Assembly: GCA_002371315.1 (NCBI GenBank)
Contig: DFHL01000003.1
Location: 16,415 to 27,826, forward strand
Direction of reading: 5' to 3'
Origin: Bacteroidales bacterium UBA3724
GTDB taxonomy: Bacteria; Bacteroidota; Bacteroidia; Bacteroidales; P3
Length of the DNA stretch: 11,412 nucleotides
A model generated the notes under the pieces. It saw nothing but the letters and a program-made list of their open reading frames with translations, did not search any database and was not told where the DNA came from. Position numbers and translations under genes: made by a program. This document shows, piece by piece, positions 6,276 to 11,412 of this stretch (position 1 is its first letter; every line of letters begins with the position of its first letter).

Positions 6276-7481
6276 TTATTTGCCGGCGTTGTATTCGTCG
6301 ACGCTTTCTTTGATAAGCTGGAAGGTGGCTTCGATGTCGTTGTCGAGACCCATCGAGAAGCGGATAAGGCCTTCGCTCATACCCATTTCCTTCTGGATGT
6401 CCTCGGGCACCTCGCTCGAAGTGGACTTGCCGCTGTTGCTGAAGAGGGTCTTGAAGTAGCCCAGCGAAACGGCCAGGTAGCCAACGCCCTTCTTCTGCAT
6501 AATCTCCATAATGCGGCTGGCGGCGTCGGCGGTGCCCATATCGATGCTGATCATACCGCCAAAGCCGTAGCCCTGGTTCATCATACTGCAGGTGAGCTCG
6601 TAGTCGGGATGCTCGGGCAGACCGGGGTAGTTGTATTTGAATCCAACCTCTTTGAAGCGTTTGGCCAGATACATAGCGTTCTCGCCGTGCTTCTGCATAC
6701 GGATGTGCAGGGTGTGGAGGTTCTTGAGGATGCTGCTGCTGCGCATCGGGTCCAGAACGGGACCGAGGAGCATACAGGTACCGTTGTTGACATCGATGAG
6801 GCTGCCGATGTATTCGGCGCTGCCGCAGATGGCACCGGCCACGCAGTCGTTCTTGCCGTTGACGAATTTGGTCATCGAGTAGACAACGACGTCAGCACCA
6901 AGGCGATAGGGGCTGAAAATCATCGGGGTGAAGGTGTTGTCGACGATGAGCTTGGCGCCGTGGGCGTGAGCTATCTTGCTAAGCTCGGGGATGTTGGCAA
7001 TGCGGAGCAGGGGGTTGTTCATTGTCTCGGTGTAGAGCACCTTGGTGTTGGGACGGATGGCTTTCTTGACGGCCTCGAGGTCCTGGAAGTTAACGAAGGT
7101 GGTCTCGATATTGAACTTTTTCAGGTAGTTGTTCATAAAAGCAAAGGTGCCGCCATAGGTGGTCATCGAGCTGACGATATGGTCGCCGCTCTTGACTTCG
7201 TGGAACAGGGCGCAGGTGATGGCTGCAAGGCCGGAGCCGGTGCACCAGGCAGCCTCAGTGCCTTCCATAGCTGCCAATGCCTGGCAGAGGGCAAGGTTTG
7301 AGGGATTCCAGTGGCGGCTGTAGAGGAAGTAACCCTCGGTTTCGCCGTGGAAAGTCTCGGTCATAAGATGGGCTTCGGGGAAAGTGAAGGTTGCGCTGTC
7401 GCTAATTGCGGGGTTCACACCGCGGTTGGCATCGCGTCCGTCAAGACGCTGGATTGCTGTTGCAGGATCAAATTTTTGCAT
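6276..7481 (-). CDS. Cys/Met-metabolism PLP-dependent enzyme (methionine gamma-lyase/cystathionine gamma-synthase family)
   Basis: 401 aa, normal for this fold-type I family (PF01053), whose members act on methionine, cystathionine, O-acetylhomoserine or cysteine in the cytoplasm. Residues seen: Tyr54-Ser-Arg56 (YSRHWNPS, contacting the neighbouring subunit's PLP phosphate), the SGLAAI loop at 83-88, Tyr109 stacking on PLP (TTYGGT), Asp181 (VDNTF) for the pyridine nitrogen, Lys205 as the Schiff-base lysine (VVYSMTKFVNGKND) and Arg374 (LIRFSMGLD) for the substrate carboxylate. Methionine gamma-lyases usually carry Cys two residues after the PLP-stacking Tyr; here it is Gly111. The N-terminus also lacks the usual TxxIHAG start. 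The exact reaction is therefore open; methionine gamma-lyase, cystathionine gamma-synthase/lyase and O-acetylhomoserine sulfhydrylase are alternatives. It has its own promoter with an overlapping palindrome. Confidence 0.9.
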   Translation of the reverse strand: MQKFDPATAIQRLDGRDANRGVNPAISDSATFTFPEAHLMTETFHGETEGYFLYSRHWNPSNLALCQALAAMEGTEAAWCTGSGLAAITCALFHEVKSGDHIVSSMTTYGGTFAFMNNYLKKFNIETTFVNFQDLEAVKKAIRPNTKVLYTETMNNPLLRIANIPELSKIAHAHGAKLIVDNTFTPMIFSPYRLGADVVVYSMTKFVNGKNDCVAGAICGSAEYIGSLIDVNNGTCMLLGPVLDPMRSSSILKNLHTLHIRMQKHGENAMYLAKRFKEVGFKYNYPGLPEHPDYELTCSMMNQGYGFGGMISIDMGTADAASRIMEIMQKKGVGYLAVSLGYFKTLFSNSGKSTSSEVPEDIQKEMGMSEGLIRFSMGLDNDIEATFQLIKESVDEYNAGK

Positions 7482-7512
7482 AATAAGTTATTTTACATTA
7501 ATATATATCAAT

Positions 7513-7553
7513 TTTGCACGCTGTTCCACCATTTGAAACAGCGTGCAAATGTA
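7513..7553 (-). promoter_or_regulatory. Promoter -7 element with overlapping 13-bp-arm palindrome
   Basis: On the minus strand TACATTTG (complement of 7546-7553) is an exact TAnnTTTG -7 element about 65 bp upstream of the ATG at 7481. Its TTTG is part of a perfect inverted repeat, TTTGCACGCTGTT (7513-7525) with AACAGCGTGCAAA (7537-7549), spacer 11 bp. The palindrome spans the -7 region and the predicted transcription start, the usual place for a repressor operator. No T-tract follows the second arm on minus, so a terminator role for the upstream gene is unlikely. Confidence 0.55.
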
Positions 7554-7592
7554 CAAATTTTTTTTGATATGTGGGACAATTGCCTTTGCTTT

Positions 7593-9053
7593 TTATTTTT
7601 TCGAAACGACAATCTTTTTTGCGAAGTTGCCAGCACTGGTTCTGACGATGGCGACATACATACCTTTGGGCCATCCCTCAACGTCGAAGGCAGCCGTGTG
7701 CCCTTCGGCAGGCAACGCCAATATTGTGCGCCCCTGCAGGTCGTAGACCTCGATGCTGCGCAGCTCGAACGATGACATCAGCTGCACCTGGTCGGTGGCA
7801 GGCGATGGGAACAGCTGAATGAATTGTCCCAATCCGCCTTCAATTGCTGCCGTGCCTCCGCCAGTGGTGTCGCAGATGCTGAAGGCGAGCGGCGCGCTCC
7901 ACTCGCTATAGACGATGCTGTCGTGGTTACACACGGCGCGGATGTAGGCCACATAGTCTGTACAGGTGTCGAGTCCCATAATCTGTCCCACCTGCATCGG
8001 GCAGTTGACGATGGTGCCATCCTCCGGCTCCGTGCCGGCCGGCCCATAGCTCATCTGCCACCGCTGGTGGTCGCCGTGGGTGTCCCAAAGGAAGACGACG
8101 GTACCCTCAGCTGCCTGCGCGATACGGAAATTCTGCACCTGCGGGCACACATACTGCGGTGGCCCGTCGTAGAACGACGAGTCTATCTCTATGATGGGGA
8201 ATTCGATGGTAAAACAAGGCTCATTAAAATAGTACCATATACTACTGTCTATAAGACCTCTTGGCAATTGAAATTCATCCTGTTTGAATTTGTATTGCAT
8301 TAATGGAAAAGTGTCGCATTTCATTTGGTCTTGAGGGCAGTTGCTGAATTCGTTGGGATTTCTGAAAAATACAGACCAACAGGTACTCTCAAAATTCCAT
8401 TCATCATAAGGGCTTATACCAGGGTAAGCCCATAAATTGTTGTACGTAGTGTGTCCTACGTAAAAAGAGTCTTTAACAGTAATCGGCTCGTCGAAATAGT
8501 ATTCCCTGATTTTGATTACTTTGTTTTTGTCTGGAGCAATGCCGCAGCAATTATTATTAGGATCATCGTTAGATCTGTAGTCAACATTCATATACCTTGC
8601 TGGCTTGGTATAATCTATAGGTATACGCCCTACTTCATAGAACTGCAACCTTGATGTGTCAGCTTCGTATAGCAGCACATATTCTTGTCTTTCTGGTGGA
8701 ACATCACAAGGTTCCATACAAGGTATTCCGTGTTCGTATGCATATCGCCCGTTTATACACATATTGAAAAACGAAGTGGCGATGCCGACTATGTTAAGAG
8801 GCTGCTCTGTATAATTGTATTTTACTATTCTTCCGTGAATGCTAGTAATATAAAAGGTATAAAAAGGAACCCACAAATGAAGCTTATGCATCGAGTCGCT
8901 TGCCAGCCATTGTTCACTCCACCACTGGTAGTAATATGTGGTGTCGCGGCCGTGGATGGTGTCGCCTTCGTTGAAGTAATACTGGTTCTGCGCTTTGCTG
9001 ACCGAAGGCAATGCCAAGCATATAAGCGTGATGAAATAAAAAAATCTTTTCAT
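7593..9053 (-). CDS. Secreted protein with FN3-like domain and T9SS type A sorting domain
   Basis: 486 aa from the ATG at 9053 (MKRFFYFITL); a GTG at 9080 would put nine residues before the signal peptide and is unlikely. Signal peptide about 1-21 with cleavage after SKA. Residues 22-300 match nothing I recognise and are rich in Tyr, Trp and Cys. Residues about 303-394 (CPQVQNFRIAQAAEGTVVF to YSEWSAPLAFSIC) look like a fibronectin type III domain of the sort common in T9SS cargo. Residues about 412-486 are a T9SS C-terminal domain: LFPSPATDQVQL, then SIEVYDLQGR, WPKGMYVAIV and the basic end KKIVVSKK. The protein is expected to cross the outer membrane by T9SS and be displayed or released. It follows the 9067-10446 gene by 13 bp, so the pair is likely one transcript. 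Confidence 0.88.
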   Translation of the reverse strand: MKRFFYFITLICLALPSVSKAQNQYYFNEGDTIHGRDTTYYYQWWSEQWLASDSMHKLHLWVPFYTFYITSIHGRIVKYNYTEQPLNIVGIATSFFNMCINGRYAYEHGIPCMEPCDVPPERQEYVLLYEADTSRLQFYEVGRIPIDYTKPARYMNVDYRSNDDPNNNCCGIAPDKNKVIKIREYYFDEPITVKDSFYVGHTTYNNLWAYPGISPYDEWNFESTCWSVFFRNPNEFSNCPQDQMKCDTFPLMQYKFKQDEFQLPRGLIDSSIWYYFNEPCFTIEFPIIEIDSSFYDGPPQYVCPQVQNFRIAQAAEGTVVFLWDTHGDHQRWQMSYGPAGTEPEDGTIVNCPMQVGQIMGLDTCTDYVAYIRAVCNHDSIVYSEWSAPLAFSICDTTGGGTAAIEGGLGQFIQLFPSPATDQVQLMSSFELRSIEVYDLQGRTILALPAEGHTAAFDVEGWPKGMYVAIVRTSAGNFAKKIVVSKK

Positions 9054-9066
9054 AAGTGTTGGTTGT

Positions 9067-10446
9067 TTAGGGTTGTTCACAAATGGTTTCTATCGGAAGG
9101 GAGAGCTTCGTCGCCTGTGGCGTTTTGACGCAGTCAAAATCGCTGTTGCAAACTGTGTATGGACAATAATGGGTTTTGGCTCCATAATCGCAGGGAGATA
9201 AACCAAGGTTGATATTAATGGCGCAAACTGGCAGCGTGGATATCGGCTGTGTGTAACTGGCGCTTGTTTGCGGAGATGCATTGCCTGCATATCCTTGAGC
9301 AACTATGTTTTGCTGGCTGTTGTAGTTTTCAAGCGAAGTCAGATAAACATCTTGGACATAGATTGGACTGATGGGGGTTGGCAGTGGCAAAGACAATTCT
9401 GTTATAAAACTGCCCATATAAGAAGCAATTTGTCCGTTTGTAAGCAGGTAGAGGCTATTGCTTGTTTTGTTGTAAATCAAATCGTTGATATGAAAACTAT
9501 TGCCTTGTATATTGGTATATTTGGAATATATTGGTGAAGACCACGGAATGGTGAGTATCTGATTGATGTCGTATACGTTGACGAGGACGCCGTTGACGAG
9601 GACGCCGTTGTTGCCGTTGTAGCAATAGGTGGCGGAGGCAAACGTGTCGCCTTGTGTGTGCGTCATAGCCATATCTTCACCGTTGTGGTCGGGAGAACTA
9701 TAATAAGTGGTGACACGAGGAAAAAAATACAGGGAATCTTGTGGCCCACCGGCCATAAAAGGATTGCTGCGCAGATGGAAGCGATAGCCTTCGCTGCGGA
9801 AGGAATGTATTGTCGAGCCGGCGGCGACGATGTATTTGTCGGTGACGCAAACTTCGGTCAGGCGGTTGAAATAGTTGAATTCGCATTCCGACAGGCCCAT
9901 CCTGTAGTTCCAGCCCGTAGCCGAGCCTTCTGTCCCGGTGATATCGATGAGGCAGGCTCTTTTCTTGCTGGCTCCGTCGGTGGTGCTGCCGACGGTGGCG
10001 ATGTGCAGCTGTCCTTGCTCTTCGTAGAGTGCCAGGCTGAAAAGCGAGTCGGCATACAGGACGTTGCATCTGAAGTCGTCGTAGATGTAGTAGCTGAGGT
10101 TGCCAGCCATAAGCGAACTGATGTCGAACCATCCCCAGACGCCAAGCCCCGAAACGGTGTTGTAGCCGCAGAAATAGGCAAATTTGCCGTGCAAAGCGAG
10201 GTCGGTGACGTACAGGTCGTGCGAAATCTCGCTGTTGGTTACCGCCATACTGGCGTCGGCATAGGCAAAATAATGCTCCACGGTGGTCTCCACATAGCTG
10301 ACCGTGGCCGGATAGCTGTACTCCCTAACGATGGTGCGCACCACATCGTTGGGGTAAGTTGCCTGTACCACAGCATTCTGGCACACGGCTTCTACTGCAG
10401 CACACAGGAACAAAATAATAATTAGACAAGAATGTTTATTGTTCAT
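9067..10446 (-). CDS. Secreted protein of unknown function, possibly beta-propeller-like
   Basis: 459 aa. N-terminal signal peptide (MNNKHS, hydrophobic 8-20, cleavage near residue 20-23); no clear lipobox, so a soluble secreted protein is more likely than a lipoprotein. The body has repeated hydrophobic strand-like segments such as LYVTDLALHGKFAYFCGYN, LTEVCVTDKYIVAAGSTIH and INDLIYNKTSNSLYLLTNG, which suggest blades of a beta-propeller; this is inference from pattern only. Residues about 281-290 contain a 5-residue tandem repeat coded by an exact 15-bp duplication. The C-terminal ~50 residues hold several Cys but no recognisable T9SS sorting domain, unlike its downstream partner. A candidate promoter (TTTG at 10527-10530, 20 bp, TTACTTTG at 10499-10506, minus strand) precedes it. 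Confidence 0.8.
   Translation of the reverse strand: MNNKHSCLIIILFLCAAVEAVCQNAVVQATYPNDVVRTIVREYSYPATVSYVETTVEHYFAYADASMAVTNSEISHDLYVTDLALHGKFAYFCGYNTVSGLGVWGWFDISSLMAGNLSYYIYDDFRCNVLYADSLFSLALYEEQGQLHIATVGSTTDGASKKRACLIDITGTEGSATGWNYRMGLSECEFNYFNRLTEVCVTDKYIVAAGSTIHSFRSEGYRFHLRSNPFMAGGPQDSLYFFPRVTTYYSSPDHNGEDMAMTHTQGDTFASATYCYNGNNGVLVNGVLVNVYDINQILTIPWSSPIYSKYTNIQGNSFHINDLIYNKTSNSLYLLTNGQIASYMGSFITELSLPLPTPISPIYVQDVYLTSLENYNSQQNIVAQGYAGNASPQTSASYTQPISTLPVCAININLGLSPCDYGAKTHYCPYTVCNSDFDCVKTPQATKLSLPIETICEQP
9577..9606. repeat. Exact 15-bp tandem duplication within a coding region
   Basis: GTTGACGAGGACGCC occurs at 9577-9591 and again at 9592-9606 without a mismatch, and a shorter related GTTGTTGCC follows. 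In the minus-strand gene it is in frame and repeats GVLVN. The identity of the copies, including silent positions, points to a recent slippage duplication. Confidence 0.9.
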
Positions 10447-10498
10447 AATAGGTTGTATTTTAATTGTATATATTGAATTGGGCTTTTTTTTTACTCTG

Positions 10499-10530
10499 CA
10501 AAGTAAATAAAAAAAAATAATAAAAACAAA
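10499..10530 (-). promoter_or_regulatory. Candidate promoter of the secreted-protein operon
   Basis: On the minus strand TTTG (complement of 10527-10530) and TTACTTTG (complement of 10499-10506) are 20 bp apart. The -7 differs from TAnnTTTG only at its second base. It leaves about 50 bp to the ATG at 10446 and would give an A-rich leader. Confidence 0.45.
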
Positions 10531-10554
10531 TTTTTTCTTATTTTTAACAAAAAC

Positions 10555-10612
10555 CTGACAAATTGTCAGTTTTTTTGCTTTTGGTATATTTTTTGATATG
10601 ACATTTTGTCAG
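10555..10612 (+). promoter_or_regulatory. Two TGACA-N3-TGTCA palindromes upstream of clpB
   Basis: CTGACAAATTGTCAG (10555-10569) is a perfect 7-1-7 palindrome. A second copy, TGACATTTTGTCAG (10599-10612), has the same TGACA-N3-TGTCA core. Their centres are about 43 bp apart, near four helical turns, so two dimers could bind the same face. The second lies 18 bp before the clpB ATG and probably overlaps the promoter (TTTTG at 10579-10583, then ACATTTTG at 10601-10608 after 17 bp, a weak -7). It does not match CIRCE, HAIR, CtsR or sigma-32 consensus sites, so the cognate regulator is unknown. Confidence 0.65.
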
Positions 10613-10629
10613 TTAAAAAGCATAAAAAT

Positions 10630-11412
10630 ATGAACCTGAACAATTTTACAATCAAAGCCCAGGAGGCGGTGCAGAAAGCTGCCGAAATCGCAACAGCCCA
10701 TCAGGCGCCAAGCATCGACACCGTCCACCTGATGAAGGGTCTGCTCAGCGAGGACGAGAATGTGACTCCCTATCTGCTCAAGAAGATGGAAGTCAACATC
10801 CCGCGCCTGTCGCAGGCTCTGGATGCCCAAATGCAGTCGTTGCCTCGCGTCAGTGGCGGCAGCCAGTACGCCAGCAGCGACCTCAACAATGCCCTCGTCA
10901 AGGCACAGCAGACGGCCACCGAGATGGGCGACGAGTTTGTCTCGGTCGAGCACCTGCTGATTGGCTTGATCAATGGGCGCGACAATACGGCGCGCCTGCT
11001 GAAGGACGCCGGTGCCAGCGACAAACAGCTTCGTGCCGCCATCGCCGACTTGCGCAAGGGCAGCAAGGTCGGCAGCCAGACGGCCGAGGACACATTCAAT
11101 GCCCTGAACAAATACGCCAAAAACCTCAACCAGCTGGCTCAGAGCGGCAAACTGGACCCCGTCATCGGTCGTGACGACGAGATTCGCCGTGTGCTGCAGA
11201 TATTGAGCCGACGCACCAAAAACAACCCCATCCTCATCGGCGAGCCTGGCGTCGGTAAGACCGCCATCGCCGAGGGTTTGGCCCACCGTATCGTTAGTGG
11301 CGACGTGCCCGAAAACCTCAAGTCGAAGACGATTTATTCGCTTGATATGGGTGCCCTTATCGCCGGTGCCAAGTACAAGGGCGAGTTCGAGGAGCGTCTG
11401 AAGAGCGTCATC
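10630..11412 (+). CDS. clpB: ClpB disaggregase, N-terminal part (cut by window edge)
   Basis: First 261 residues of a protein usually about 860 aa. ClpB is a cytoplasmic Hsp100 hexamer that threads aggregated proteins through its pore with DnaK/DnaJ/GrpE. The two Clp N-domain repeats occupy about 1-145 (FTIKAQEAVQKAAEIA; then YASSDLNNALVKAQQTATEM with SVEHLLIGLI). Residues 168-182 give the linker LAQSGKLDPVIGRDDEI typical of ClpB. NBD1 begins with Walker A GEPGVGKT at 204-211, and the pore-loop motif AGAKYKGEFEERL has Tyr249. The diagnostic middle domain lies beyond the window, but these features separate it from ClpC and ClpA. The ATG at 10630 is the only sensible start. Paired palindromes upstream suggest stress-responsive control. 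Confidence 0.95.
   Translation, partial: MNLNNFTIKAQEAVQKAAEIATAHQAPSIDTVHLMKGLLSEDENVTPYLLKKMEVNIPRLSQALDAQMQSLPRVSGGSQYASSDLNNALVKAQQTATEMGDEFVSVEHLLIGLINGRDNTARLLKDAGASDKQLRAAIADLRKGSKVGSQTAEDTFNALNKYAKNLNQLAQSGKLDPVIGRDDEIRRVLQILSRRTKNNPILIGEPGVGKTAIAEGLAHRIVSGDVPENLKSKTIYSLDMGALIAGAKYKGEFEERLKSVI

Noticed and set aside
6609..7301. 230-codon open frame on plus opposite the PLP enzyme
   Set aside because: Antisense shadow; the minus-strand enzyme has full family motifs.

Overview
The window looks like a chromosomal segment of a Bacteroidota (probably Bacteroidales) bacterium. Three things support this: a secreted protein with a type IX secretion system (T9SS) C-terminal sorting domain, several upstream sites that match the Bacteroidota promoter (-7 TAnnTTTG, in the best case with a -33 TTTG), and A-rich leaders without Shine-Dalgarno sequences. 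Coding sequence is fairly GC-rich and intergenic DNA is AT-rich. No plasmid, phage or IS gene is visible, and I recognised no tRNA, rRNA or CRISPR array.

Layout from left to right. (1) An inverted pair of hexamer arrays (5-100) lies just past the stop of sufB (107-1570, minus), the Fe-S cluster scaffold subunit. (2) A gene-free 500-bp stretch (1571-2071) holds the sufB promoter, a long imperfect nested hairpin and a stem-bounded array of 11-bp repeats. (3) xerD (2072-3001, minus), a complete tyrosine recombinase, is divergent from gapA (3120-4127, plus), which has a near-consensus promoter and a clear intrinsic terminator. (4) A BtuF/FepB-type substrate-binding lipoprotein (4276-5160, plus) converges on elbB; their intergenic region is almost entirely one 88-bp near-palindrome. 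(5) A minus-strand block holds a PLP-dependent Cys/Met-metabolism enzyme (6276-7481), then a YeaQ/GlsB-family membrane protein (5952-6200) and elbB (5262-5942), the last two probably co-transcribed. (6) Two secreted-protein genes form a likely operon on minus: a 459-aa protein of unknown function (9067-10446) and a T9SS-sorted protein with an FN3-like domain (7593-9053). (7) clpB (10630 onward, plus) starts at the right edge and is cut by the window; its upstream region carries two copies of a TGACA-N3-TGTCA palindrome.

The genes are mostly housekeeping: Fe-S assembly, chromosome dimer resolution, glycolysis, sulfur amino-acid metabolism and protein disaggregation. I see no multi-gene defence or biosynthetic system. 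The most unusual material is between genes: three elements that combine short tandem units (6, 8 and 11 bp) with inverted symmetry, a palindrome overlapping the promoter of the PLP-enzyme gene, and the paired operator-like sites before clpB.
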